Source: an uncultured Clostridia bacterium
GTDB taxonomy: Bacteria; Bacillota; Clostridia; Oscillospirales; Ruminococcaceae
NCBI GenBank assembly: GCA_947625455.1
Contig: CANQOJ010000046.1
Coordinates: 1-13,070, forward strand
Direction of reading: 5' to 3'
Length of the DNA: 13,070 bases
The notes beneath the pieces were generated by a model. The model worked only from the letters and a program-made list of their open reading frames with translations. It did not search any database and was not told the DNA's origin. The stretch's first letter is position 1; each line of letters opens with the position of its first letter. Shown here piece by piece: positions 1 through 7,577 of this stretch. A program made the position numbers and the translations under genes.

Positions 1-884
1 CCCTCTATTATTCCCGCACGCTCGTAAATTGACGCAAGGTTTGAATAGAGATAGCCGGGGTAGCCTTTTCTTCCGGGGATTTCGCCCTTTGATGATGAAA
101 ACTCGCGCAATGCCTCGGCATAACTTGTCATATCCGTCATTATTACAAGAATGTGCATATTCTTCTCAAACGCGAGATATTCAGCGGCAGTAAGCGCGCA
201 CATAGGCGTTAAAAGCCTCTCGATAATCGGATCGTTTGAAAGATTTAAGAACATACAAACTCTCTCGATTGCGCCCGTGTCCTCAAATGAACGGCGGAAA
301 TAGTCCGCAACGTCATTCTGAACGCCCATCGCCGCGAACACAATAGCGAAATCCGCACTGTCCGCGCCCGTTATCTTCGCCTGCCTTGCAATCTGCACGG
401 CTAGTTTGTTGTGAGAAAGACCGGAGCCCGAAAATATCGGAAGTTTCTGCCCTCTGATAAGCGTCACAAGCGCGTCTATAGAGGAAATGCCCGTGTGGAT
501 ATAGTTGCGGGGATATTGACGTGCAACGGGATTTAATGCTCTGCCGTTTATGTTGCCCATTTTTTCGGGAAAAATTTCGCCCAGTCCGTCAACGGGCTTT
601 CCCGCGCCGCTGAAAACACGACCGAGTATTTCGGTTGAAAGCGGGATTTCGAGCGGTTTTCCCGTGAAAATCGTGCGGGTATTTTTGAGCGACATTGAAC
701 GCGTGCCCTCGAAAACCTGCAAAATTACTTTGTCGCCCTCGATTTCCACAACGCGCCCAACGCGCTCTGTGCCGTCGTTAAGGCGTATTCTTGCAATCTC
801 GTCGTATGACACGCCCTTTACACCCTCAAGCGCGACAAGAGGACCGTTTATGTCCGTAAGGCCCATATACTGTATGTTGTCCAT
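1..884 (-). CDS. ntpB: V-type ATPase subunit B, partial (first ~294 residues)
   Basis: This is the non-catalytic nucleotide-binding subunit of the V1 head, which alternates with subunit A in the A3B3 ring on the cytoplasmic side. The ATG at 884 is preceded by GAGGT at good spacing, and the gene begins 12 bases after the ntpA stop. The reading frame stays open to the left edge, so the C-terminal third or so is missing from view. Visible landmarks are an N-terminal beta-barrel (about residues 1-75), the degenerate nucleotide-site segment FSGSGLSHNKLAVQIARQA (about 151-169), and the strongly family-specific stretch GEIPGRKGYPGYLYSNLA (about 267-284) followed by SIYERAGI. The missing classical P-loop lysine motif is normal for B subunits. 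It is the last visible gene of the operon; subunit D, usually next, would lie outside the window. Family assignment is very secure. Confidence 0.97.
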   Translation of the reverse strand, partial: MDNIQYMGLTDINGPLVALEGVKGVSYDEIARIRLNDGTERVGRVVEIEGDKVILQVFEGTRSMSLKNTRTIFTGKPLEIPLSTEILGRVFSGAGKPVDGLGEIFPEKMGNINGRALNPVARQYPRNYIHTGISSIDALVTLIRGQKLPIFSGSGLSHNKLAVQIARQAKITGADSADFAIVFAAMGVQNDVADYFRRSFEDTGAIERVCMFLNLSNDPIIERLLTPMCALTAAEYLAFEKNMHILVIMTDMTSYAEALREFSSSKGEIPGRKGYPGYLYSNLASIYERAGIIE

Positions 885-896
885 AATTACCTCGTT

Positions 897-2654
897 TTAA
901 GCGATAGAAAGCGCGTTTATCCTCTCGTCTATCTCTTTGAAATATTCGTCAAACATTGAAAGTTTGTCGTTCGGAATATCGTACTTCATCTTAAGCGCTT
1001 TTTCAAAAAGCCCCGTTGATTTTATCTCCGAAAGCGTCCTGCCGGCCCTGACAGCGGAAAGCGATTTTTGGTATAAATCAACGATAACTTTCATCATAAG
1101 CCGCTGTTTCTGCAAAGGCACAAACGTGTCGTCCTTATGATAGGCGTTCTGCTGTAAAAATCCCACGCGCACAACTTTCGCTATCTCAATCGCGAGTTTC
1201 TGATCATCGGGAAGTACGTCCGCACCTATCAGTTTTACAATTTCCATAAGCTTGTTTTCTTCGCTCAATATATCGGAAATTCCTTGCCTTAGCACCATAA
1301 AATCGGGACTTACCTTGTTGAAATAGTCCGAAAGTTCTTCGGCATATTCCGAATAACTGCTGTTCCAGTCGATAGCGGGGTAATGGCGCGCGTATGCAAG
1401 CGACTTGTCGAGCGCCCAGAAGCACCTTACAAAGCGCTTTGTGTTTTGAGTTACAGGTTCCGAGAAGTCCGAGCCTTGCGGAGATACCGCGCCTATTATC
1501 GTTACCGAACCCTCTGTTGAATTGAGATTTTCGACATATCCCGCGCGCTCGTAAAATTCCGCAAGCCTTGACGGAAGATAAGCGGGGAAGCCCTCTTCTG
1601 CGGGCATTTCCTCCAGGCGTCCCGAAATCTCTCTCAATGCCTCAGCCCAGCGCGAAGTTGAATCCGCCATAATCGCAATATGATACCCCATATCGCGGTA
1701 ATATTCCGCGAGCGTTATCCCCGTGTAGATTGACGCCTCGCGCGCCGCCACGGGCATATTCGAGGTGTTCGCGATAAGCACCGTTCTGTCTGTAAGCGGT
1801 AAACCTGATTTTGGATCGACAAGTTCCGAAAATTCTTCAAGCACCTGCGTCATTTCGTTTCCGCGTTCGCCGCACCCTATATAAACGATAATGTCCGCGT
1901 CGCACCATTTCGCAAGCTGATGCTGTGTCATGGTCTTTCCCGTGCCGAAACCGCCGGGAATTGCCGCAGTACCGCCTTTTGCTATGGGGATAATGGTGTC
2001 GATAATGCGCTGTCCCGTTATAAGCGGTACTGTAGCCCGAAGATGCCTTTTAATAGGGCGCGGGATTTTTATCGGCCATTTCTGCACAAGCGAAAGCTCT
2101 CTGATTTCTCCGTTTTCAAGCTTTAACTTCAGCACAACGTCATTTACCTTATATTTCCCGTTTTCCGCCGCATAAACTACCTCTCCGCTGATATTCGGCG
2201 GTATCATGCACTTGTGAGTGATAAGCGGAGTTTCGGGCATTGTGCAGTAAACGTCGCCTCCGCGCAGAATATCTCCCGTCTTTGCCGTCATAGTAACGTC
2301 AAATTCGCGCTCGGTATCAAGTGAAAACAGACTGCTTCCCTCTGTTACAAACGCCCCCGTCAGCTTTGTCATATCTTTCAGAGGACGTTCAATGCCGTCG
2401 AAAATGTTTGAGATTATACCCGGACCTAACGTTGCGCAAACGGGCGCGCCCGTGCCGAAAATAGGCTCTCCCGCCTTCAAGCCTGCCGTTTCCTCGTAGA
2501 CCTGAACGGTCGTAAACTCATCTGTTATTTCAATAACTTCTCCGATAAGTTTGCGGCTGCCTACAAGAACCATTTCGAGCATTGAAAAGTCCTTTGTACC
2601 CTTTGACTTTACAACGGGCCCGTTTATTGAATAAATCGTGTTCAAAATTCTCAC
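897..2654 (-). CDS. ntpA: V-type ATPase catalytic subunit A
   Basis: This is the catalytic ATP-hydrolysing (or ATP-synthesising) subunit of the V1 head. Its 585 residues are the normal length. Landmarks in order are the N-terminal barrel, the bulge or non-homologous region typical of A subunits (about 110-200), the P-loop GGFGTGKT (234-241), the catalytic-glutamate motif GERGNEM (E263), and the conserved block from SRWAEALREISGRLEEMP (334-351) to YLPSRLAEFYERAG. The P-loop has Gly where many A subunits have Pro or Ala (G[PA]FG.GKT); the essential Lys and Thr are kept. The start is the GTG at 2654, four bases after the ntpE stop. It has no good Shine-Dalgarno site, so coupling to ntpE translation is likely. 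A TTG at 2645, with GGTGAG just upstream, is an alternative start that would drop three residues. The identification is certain; the start is less so. Confidence 0.97.
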   Translation of the reverse strand: MRILNTIYSINGPVVKSKGTKDFSMLEMVLVGSRKLIGEVIEITDEFTTVQVYEETAGLKAGEPIFGTGAPVCATLGPGIISNIFDGIERPLKDMTKLTGAFVTEGSSLFSLDTEREFDVTMTAKTGDILRGGDVYCTMPETPLITHKCMIPPNISGEVVYAAENGKYKVNDVVLKLKLENGEIRELSLVQKWPIKIPRPIKRHLRATVPLITGQRIIDTIIPIAKGGTAAIPGGFGTGKTMTQHQLAKWCDADIIVYIGCGERGNEMTQVLEEFSELVDPKSGLPLTDRTVLIANTSNMPVAAREASIYTGITLAEYYRDMGYHIAIMADSTSRWAEALREISGRLEEMPAEEGFPAYLPSRLAEFYERAGYVENLNSTEGSVTIIGAVSPQGSDFSEPVTQNTKRFVRCFWALDKSLAYARHYPAIDWNSSYSEYAEELSDYFNKVSPDFMVLRQGISDILSEENKLMEIVKLIGADVLPDDQKLAIEIAKVVRVGFLQQNAYHKDDTFVPLQKQRLMMKVIVDLYQKSLSAVRAGRTLSEIKSTGLFEKALKMKYDIPNDKLSMFDEYFKEIDERINALSIA

Positions 2655-2658
2655 CCGC

Positions 2659-3243
2659 TCACAATCTTAATTCTTTCTTGTCGGAAAATGCGGATTTTTC
2701 GTCGTCAAGCGCCTTGTCAAGCGTGAAATCGCAGAAAAGTCCCTTTTCCTCGTCAAGTGCGCCTATTCCGCCGAGCATTATCGCATTGTCCGCGCGCACT
2801 TCATTCTTGCAGAGCGTTTTCAGCTTTTCAACGTCGCGTATCGCGCACAATATAACGCATTTTTCGCCCAAAGCGTTTTTTGCCTTTTCAAGCGACCTTT
2901 TAAGGTACGCGTCATATTTTTCGCTTTCGGCAAAGGCTTTAAGGTCCTGCTTTATTTCCTCGAAAAACCCGTCAACAAGTTCTTTTCTGTACGCTCTTAC
3001 AGCCTTTGAGGTTTCATAGTCGCACCGCGAAAGTTCGCGTTTATAACGCTGTTCAAATGCGGTTTGCTCACGGCGTATCTCGGAAATTGCCTCGCGGGCG
3101 GCGGCTTCTTCTTTTTCCCTGCCCGCGGCGGTTTTTTGGTCGCGTATTTTCGCGGTAATCAGCGCTATTTCCTCGTCAGCCTGCTTGTTGACATTTTCCG
3201 CGAACATTTTCATTTTATAGCGGTTTATCTCGTTAAGATCCAT
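2659..3243 (-). CDS. ntpE: V-type ATPase subunit E (peripheral stalk)
   Basis: This 194-residue protein pairs with the H/G-type subunit to form the peripheral stalk that holds the A3B3 head against rotor torque. The first ~100 residues are a long charged helix rich in Lys, Glu, Arg and Ala (for example ITAKIRDQKTAAGREKEEAA), as expected for the coiled-coil half. The C-terminal half is a mixed alpha/beta globular domain with a GGIGALDEEKG segment (about 158-168), which in this family contacts the top of the head. The ATG at 3243 has GGAG about 7 bases upstream and lies 14 bases after the ntpF stop. E subunits diverge fast, so the call rests on length, architecture and operon position more than on single residues. 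Placing E after F, directly before A, differs from the common I-K-E-C-F-A-B order. Confidence 0.9.
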   Translation of the reverse strand: MDLNEINRYKMKMFAENVNKQADEEIALITAKIRDQKTAAGREKEEAAAREAISEIRREQTAFEQRYKRELSRCDYETSKAVRAYRKELVDGFFEEIKQDLKAFAESEKYDAYLKRSLEKAKNALGEKCVILCAIRDVEKLKTLCKNEVRADNAIMLGGIGALDEEKGLFCDFTLDKALDDEKSAFSDKKELRL

Positions 3244-3257
3244 AAAATTCTCCGAAT

Positions 3258-3566
3258 TTACAGTTTTATCCCTATCGACTCTTCAATATACCTGCTTATA
3301 GCTTCCGAAATGCCCTTTGAGCCGTGGCGGTCGGGGATTTCGACTATAAGCGGTCTGCGAAGGTTTAGTTTTATGTCGTATATTTTGTCGGTGCATAATT
3401 TAGCGCATATCTCGGTTATAAGCACCACCGCAATATTCTTGTCAGCTACAGCGTCAGACAGCGCTTTTGAAACCTCGTCTGCGGTATGCGCGACAACGCC
3501 CTCTATGCCCGCAATTCGCATTCCCATTTTAGTGTCGATATTGTCGCTAATCAGAAAAAATTTCAT
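3258..3566 (-). CDS. ntpF: V-type ATPase subunit F
   Basis: Subunit F is the small Rossmann-like protein that sits with D in the central stalk, linking head rotation to the membrane rotor. This 102-residue product matches the family length (about 100-110). It opens with a beta strand, MKFFLISDN, followed by a conserved Gly-rich turn (MGMRIAGIEG). A middle strand, AVVLITEICA, comes next, and near the end is the family-typical segment VEIPDRHGSKG (about 75-85), which leads into the C-terminal helix. The start at 3566 has AGGT about 7 bases upstream, and the gene begins 20 bases after the ntpK stop. In Enterococcus nomenclature the equivalent gene is called ntpG. Identification is strong from the PDRHGS motif together with operon context. 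Confidence 0.93.
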   Translation of the reverse strand: MKFFLISDNIDTKMGMRIAGIEGVVAHTADEVSKALSDAVADKNIAVVLITEICAKLCTDKIYDIKLNLRRPLIVEIPDRHGSKGISEAISRYIEESIGIKL

Positions 3567-3586
3567 ATTATTACCTGAATTTCAAA

Positions 3587-4030
3587 TCAACCGAACAAAA
3601 TCAGTATCGAAATAAGCAGACCGTAAATTGCAACGCCCTCGCCAAGTGCAACGAAGATAAGCGCCTTTGACAGCACCTTTTCGTTTTCGGAAATAGCGCC
3701 TATCGCCGCAGGAGCGGCAGAGCCAACGGCAATTCCTGCGGCAATCGAGCCTGCGCCCGTTGAAATCGCTGCGGCAAGGTACTTCATGCCCGCGTCGCTT
3801 AACATTCCCGCCGCGTTGGTTACAGCTTCTGCTGTTTCGGCAAACGCAGTTGTAAACGGCAAAAGCGTCGTCATAATCAGCACGCCGAAGAATGACGCGA
3901 TGTTTGTAACTACCGCGCGTTTTGCGTTGGTCGGTTTGCCTTTGCTTTTGCGCGCAAGCGTTACAAATATCGGCGACATAATAAGCGCCAAAGCTATAAG
4001 CGGCAAAATGAAAAACAATATCTTATCCAT
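3587..4030 (-). CDS. ntpK: V-type ATPase subunit K (membrane rotor proteolipid) with extra N-terminal hydrophobic pair
   Basis: This is the c-type proteolipid that forms the ion-carrying rotor ring. The 147-residue product has four hydrophobic segments (about 3-26, 41-63, 82-105 and 121-146). The last two form the real c hairpin: a Gly/Ala-rich helix GAGSIAAGIAVGSAA, a polar turn SENEK (114-118), and a helix with the ion-binding carboxylate in ALGEGVAIYG (E131). The first two segments do not resemble a duplicated c hairpin. The second ends in TTAFA before ETAEA, much like a signal-peptidase site near A64. Where Na+-type rings have Gln on the first helix and Ser/Thr after the Glu, this protein has Ala and Gly/Val, which argues for protons. 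The ATG at 4030 has GGAGG about 10 bases upstream. Related extended K subunits occur, to my recollection, in other Clostridia. Confidence 0.93.
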   Translation of the reverse strand: MDKILFFILPLIALALIMSPIFVTLARKSKGKPTNAKRAVVTNIASFFGVLIMTTLLPFTTAFAETAEAVTNAAGMLSDAGMKYLAAAISTGAGSIAAGIAVGSAAPAAIGAISENEKVLSKALIFVALGEGVAIYGLLISILILFG

Positions 4031-4055
4031 AACATTTATTCCTCCGAAATAAATT

Positions 4056-6008
4056 TTAATCCGAATTTAAATCAAGCGTGACAGGCGAAAAGACCTTTCC
4101 GTTTCCGTCATAGAAACGGCTGAACACCTCGTAAAATTCAAGCCTTAACACTTGTATTCCCGACAGAAGTCCCTCTATGCCCATTACGAGAATATTTCCG
4201 ATAATGTACGTTATAACCGTTGCGAATGTAACGGGGTTATCGGGGTTGGTTGTGCCCGCAAGCTGTGATACGACGAGCATAAATCCCGCGTGCGAAAGCA
4301 CGAAACCGCCTATTCTTAAGTAGCTCATGGTGTTTGACAGAAATGTTATAGCACCCTCTAAAATGTCGATAAACGCCTCCGCAACGCTGAATTTCACTTT
4401 CCTCTTTTCAATAAGCGCGGACAGCGGTGCTTTGAGGAAAATAAGCAAAGCGGGCAATGCAATCAGAATTATAACATACGGCGCGCTGAACATCTGAAGT
4501 CCGAACAAAAACGTACCGCCTACTCCCATTAACAGTGCCGCATAAATCACCGCGCCCGAAACTCCGTTTATTGAAAACAGCGCTTCTCCCGGCTTTTTCG
4601 CGCGGAAATTCTTGACTATATTGAATATGATTGAAATCAGTATAAGCACCGCGCCTAAAATAAGCGTGAAGATAAGAATTACCATTGCCGCCTGGAAGAT
4701 GTTTTCGGGGTGTTCGGGTATTCCTAATCCGCTTAGTAGTTTGCAAACTCCGTGCCAGATGTTTTCGCGGTGGTATATGGGCGTAATTATCGTTTCTATT
4801 CCGAAAACAGAACCGTAAACGCACCCAAACAGCGCCGAGAATATTCCGAGCCTTGTCATTATGGGCGCAAGTCCGTTTTTCGTCAGCTTTGAAAGCACAA
4901 GCCCAAGGATTGACAGCACTATCCCTTGACCTACATCGCCGAACATAATTCCGAACATCAGCATATAGGTAAACGCAACATAAGGCGTTGGATCAAATCC
5001 GCTGTAACAGGGGAGACCGTACATTTTTATAAACATCTCAAACGGTCGTACAAAGCGGTTGTTTTTAAGTTTTACGGGAACGGTTTCCGACGCGTTTTTA
5101 TGCTCAATCGGTATCTCGTCATAGCTTACCTCGGCTTTTTCGAGCAATTCCGACAGTTTTTTGCTTTCATGCGTCGGCGCATATCCCGAAAATGAAAATC
5201 TTCCTCCCGAAACTATCGCCTTTCGCCTTAGTTCAAAACACTCGCTCTTGAATTTCAGCTTTCTCAATACCGCCGAAAGTTCACTTCCTATCTTGTATGT
5301 AAAATAAGCAAGGTCCTCTTCGGCTTTGCGCTTTGTTTTTTCCTCGGCGGCAATAACTTCAGCCAGCTTCTTGTCGGCATTCTCAGCGTTGTCCTCAAGA
5401 TAGTCGGGAAGTCTTGTACGCTCAAATCCCAGGGCGTTCATAATTTCGTCCGAAAACTCCGCGAGATTTTTCGGTACGAAATAAATCCCGTACACATACT
5501 CTTCGTTTCGCTCAAACGGCTGAAATACAAAGCACTTTTTCGTGTAATAGCCGAGTTTTGCTTCGTTTTCAGCGGGAAGCCTGCCTATGCGCGTTTTGAT
5601 GTACTTCATTGTAAAAAGTTCGCTGAACGGCACGTCAAGTCCCATGAGGTGCTTTACATAAGCGTCCGTCTGCTTATGTTCTTCAAGCGCCGAGTTTGTT
5701 TTTTCCAGAGCGTCCGAAAGTTCGTCATATTGCTTGCTTATGTTTTCGGCATAAACGCTGAAATCTTCGGGAGATTCAAGGTTTATCTCCTCGGAATTGT
5801 ACGATTTTGCGGTTATGCCGAGATTTGACGAGATGTCCGTAAGCTTTGACAATGCGTCGCGGAACGGGTTTTGTTCTGTAAGCGCGTTTTTTGATTTCGC
5901 GTGAGATGAAAACTCAAACGCTCCGCTCTCACAGCAAGCCGCAAGCGCGCTGTCAAGCCTTTCTTCAAGCCCCTCGACCGACCACAGCGACATCTTTTCA
6001 ATCGCCAT
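4056..6008 (-). CDS. ntpI: V-type ATPase subunit I (membrane stator, a-subunit homologue)
   Basis: Subunit I is the stator of the Vo membrane part. Its cytoplasmic N-terminal half anchors the peripheral stalks, and its C-terminal half forms the ion half-channels beside the K ring. The 650 residues are the usual length. Residues 1-330 are soluble with long charged helices (about 85-125 and 205-260). Residues 340-625 contain about eight hydrophobic segments, starting with the conserved stretch AFTYMLMFGIMFGDVGQG (345-362). The expected essential arginine is in FLSNTMSYLRIGG (R565). The C-terminal signature IEGLLSGIQVLRLEFYEVFS (611-630) is also present. The ATG at 6008 follows GGTGG, and the gene begins 12 bases after the ntpC stop. 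All landmark residues are intact. Confidence 0.96.
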   Translation of the reverse strand: MAIEKMSLWSVEGLEERLDSALAACCESGAFEFSSHAKSKNALTEQNPFRDALSKLTDISSNLGITAKSYNSEEINLESPEDFSVYAENISKQYDELSDALEKTNSALEEHKQTDAYVKHLMGLDVPFSELFTMKYIKTRIGRLPAENEAKLGYYTKKCFVFQPFERNEEYVYGIYFVPKNLAEFSDEIMNALGFERTRLPDYLEDNAENADKKLAEVIAAEEKTKRKAEEDLAYFTYKIGSELSAVLRKLKFKSECFELRRKAIVSGGRFSFSGYAPTHESKKLSELLEKAEVSYDEIPIEHKNASETVPVKLKNNRFVRPFEMFIKMYGLPCYSGFDPTPYVAFTYMLMFGIMFGDVGQGIVLSILGLVLSKLTKNGLAPIMTRLGIFSALFGCVYGSVFGIETIITPIYHRENIWHGVCKLLSGLGIPEHPENIFQAAMVILIFTLILGAVLILISIIFNIVKNFRAKKPGEALFSINGVSGAVIYAALLMGVGGTFLFGLQMFSAPYVIILIALPALLIFLKAPLSALIEKRKVKFSVAEAFIDILEGAITFLSNTMSYLRIGGFVLSHAGFMLVVSQLAGTTNPDNPVTFATVITYIIGNILVMGIEGLLSGIQVLRLEFYEVFSRFYDGNGKVFSPVTLDLNSD

Positions 6009-6020
6009 TTTTTCACCACC

Positions 6021-7043
6021 CTACAATACAAGCATTTTTAGAATATCTTCGCCGTTTAGTCCATACCTTACGCCTTCAATAAGCGTTCTTATGTTTTTAA
6101 GTTCAATTGAAAGACACTGCGTAAGCGAGAAATAAACCACCGCGGGACTTTTCGACAGCCTTAAGCTTTTTTCAAGACTGTGAAGACTTATTGAATCCGT
6201 AAGCAGTTCAATGGTCGCGCAGTTGCCTTTTGCTTTAAGATATTCAGCGATTTTATCAATGCTTTTTTCTTTCACGAGTTCTTCAATTTCCTCCGCCGTC
6301 AGCCTGTATCTGAAAGGTATAAGCAGCGCGCGGTTTTCCTTTGAGGTCATGCCCGAAAAACGCGCTTCTCTGTACATTGAAACAACGTTTTCCATGTCTA
6401 TCGTTTTAAGCACGGCGGTTTTAAATTCTTTGCGTTCAATTCCGCTGAAATCATTTTCAATAAGTTTCAGCAGATTTAAATAATACTCTGCATACAGTGC
6501 GCTTTCAAATTCGGGAATGTCCAAAACTCCCGCAGCTGAAGCATCCGACAGCAGTTTCTTGATTTTCCTGCCTCTGCAATACCGATTTTTCATCAGAATT
6601 TCCGCCATGCCTGCGACATTGTCAGCGCTTGCCAAAGCGGGCAGGTCAAGTTTTGAATGTTCCTCGATAAATGACGGCAGTGCGGCTATATAATAGTCCG
6701 AACTTTTGGAAATGACCGCGCTTACGGCGGAAATTATCTGTTCAATTTCGAGCCTTGCGACAATGAACTTGAAATAATTTCGGCAGTTGCTGTAATCGAA
6801 TATATGAAAACTCTCGAAAACGTCATATGTTGCGCGTTTAAGAAGTTCTTCAAGTCTTCCTCTGTGAATTGTCCTCGAATTTACGTCAGCAAGCGCGTGT
6901 TCATATCTCTTTGTCTGTTTTAAATATTCGCATACGTCAGCGACTGTGTTCATTGAAGCAAGTTTCGCATAATCCTCCCGCGTCAGTCTGCGCCCATATA
7001 CCGCGCGGGATTTCGCCAGCACCGCATTAGAACTGAACGACAT
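6021..7043 (-). CDS. ntpC: V-type ATPase subunit C (d-type rotor adaptor)
   Basis: Subunit C (equivalent to eukaryotic d) is the funnel-shaped all-helical protein seated on the K ring that receives the central stalk. The 340-residue length and the all-helical, highly charged composition fit the family. Recognisable segments are the N-terminal NAVLAKSRAVYGRRLTREDY (6-25) and repeated motifs such as FDYSNCRNYFKFIVARLE and ENVVSMYREARFSGM, which recur roughly three times as in other C subunits. The C-terminus is LTQCLSIELKNIRTLIEGVRYG followed by LNGEDILKMLVL, a family hallmark. The ATG at 7043 has GGAGGGA 5 bases upstream, and that site overlaps the end of the preceding gene. The position second in the operon, before I and K, is unlike the Enterococcus and Thermus order. 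Confidence 0.94.
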   Translation of the reverse strand: MSFSSNAVLAKSRAVYGRRLTREDYAKLASMNTVADVCEYLKQTKRYEHALADVNSRTIHRGRLEELLKRATYDVFESFHIFDYSNCRNYFKFIVARLEIEQIISAVSAVISKSSDYYIAALPSFIEEHSKLDLPALASADNVAGMAEILMKNRYCRGRKIKKLLSDASAAGVLDIPEFESALYAEYYLNLLKLIENDFSGIERKEFKTAVLKTIDMENVVSMYREARFSGMTSKENRALLIPFRYRLTAEEIEELVKEKSIDKIAEYLKAKGNCATIELLTDSISLHSLEKSLRLSKSPAVVYFSLTQCLSIELKNIRTLIEGVRYGLNGEDILKMLVL

Positions 7044-7044
7044 T

Positions 7045-7353
7045 TTATCCCTCCGTTATGCGGGAAATGATTTCCGATTTCCATTGTGCCTTGTTCTTTT
7101 CAAAGATGTCCGAAAGCTGTTTTTGACGCAGGCTTCTTTCCTTTTCAGCGCCCGAAAGCTTTTCGGAAAGGTTCTTTTCCTGTTCACTGCGGAGTTTCAT
7201 TGTCTTTTCGCGCTCAATTTCGACTTTTTCCGTCCTGGATTTTGCCATAGCGCTTCCATACTCCGCAGAGCGTTTTTTCTCCGCGTTTATTTCTTCTTCC
7301 GCGCGTTTTGACGCGGTTTTATCAAGAGCGATTATTTCATTCAGTATATTCAT
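7045..7353 (-). CDS. atpH: V-type ATPase peripheral-stalk subunit H/G
   Basis: This is the first gene of the ATPase operon and encodes a 102-residue, almost entirely charged helical protein (runs such as EKKRSAEYGSAMAKSRTEKVE), predicted to be a single long coiled coil. This fits the small partner of subunit E in the peripheral stalk, called H in archaea, G in Thermus and NtpF in Enterococcus. Sequence conservation in this family is low, so the call relies on length, coiled-coil composition and its place at the head of the operon. The ATG at 7353 has GAGGT about 8 bases upstream. Its stop codon (7045-7047) is immediately followed, after one base, by the ntpC ATG, and its last codons contain the ntpC ribosome binding site, so the two are translationally linked. 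Confidence 0.85.
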   Translation of the reverse strand: MNILNEIIALDKTASKRAEEEINAEKKRSAEYGSAMAKSRTEKVEIEREKTMKLRSEQEKNLSEKLSGAEKERSLRQKQLSDIFEKNKAQWKSEIISRITEG

Positions 7354-7408
7354 TACAAACCTCGATTTTCATTTGGTTCGGCAAACTTTTTTGTCTGCAT
7401 ATACATCT

Positions 7409-7437
7409 ATAATATACCAAAATTCATCTCCCGTCAA
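7409..7437 (-). promoter_or_regulatory. Sigma-A promoter of the V-ATPase operon
   Basis: On the minus strand, TTGACG (7432-7437) and TATTAT (7409-7414) are separated by 17 bases. The expected start site near 7402 gives a leader of about 50 bases before the first gene. No second promoter of similar quality was seen between the ATPase genes. Confidence 0.85.
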
Positions 7438-7491
7438 GAGGTATTTTGAAATTTTCTCAAAAAATGCTGTTAAATATGTCAACAAAAAATA

Positions 7492-7543
7492 AAACAACAT
7501 TCGGCAAACAACATTGTCATTTGCCGAAAGCAAAAACAACGTT
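7492..7543. repeat. Three short direct repeats AAACAACRTT upstream of the ATPase promoter
   Basis: AAACAACATT occurs at 7492-7501 and again at 7506-7515, and AAACAACGTT at 7534-7543. The starts are 14 and 28 bases apart. The cluster lies 55 to 106 bases upstream of the ATPase -35 box, where an activator or repressor could bind. The role is unproven, and the AT-rich setting makes chance repeats more likely. Confidence 0.45.
7501..7527 (-). terminator. Small stem-loop, possible secondary terminator
   Basis: TCGGCAAA (7501-7508) pairs perfectly with TTTGCCGA (7520-7527) around an 11-base loop. Read on the minus strand the stem is followed by ATGTTGTTTTATTTTTT, a T-rich but interrupted tract. 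It could be a backup terminator for transcripts entering from the flotillin side, ahead of the ATPase promoter. The 8 bp stem and broken T run make this tentative. Confidence 0.4.
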
Positions 7544-7577
7544 TTCCGGGTGAAAATATCGTTTGATGACGAAGCAG

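Noticed and set aside
550..900. Plus-strand open frame opposite ntpB
   Set aside because: The opposite strand encodes a clear ATPase B subunit. This frame gives a Ser/Pro-rich product with no support.
7492..7543. CRISPR array
   Set aside because: The repeats are only 10 bases, the spacing is irregular, and no cas gene is present.
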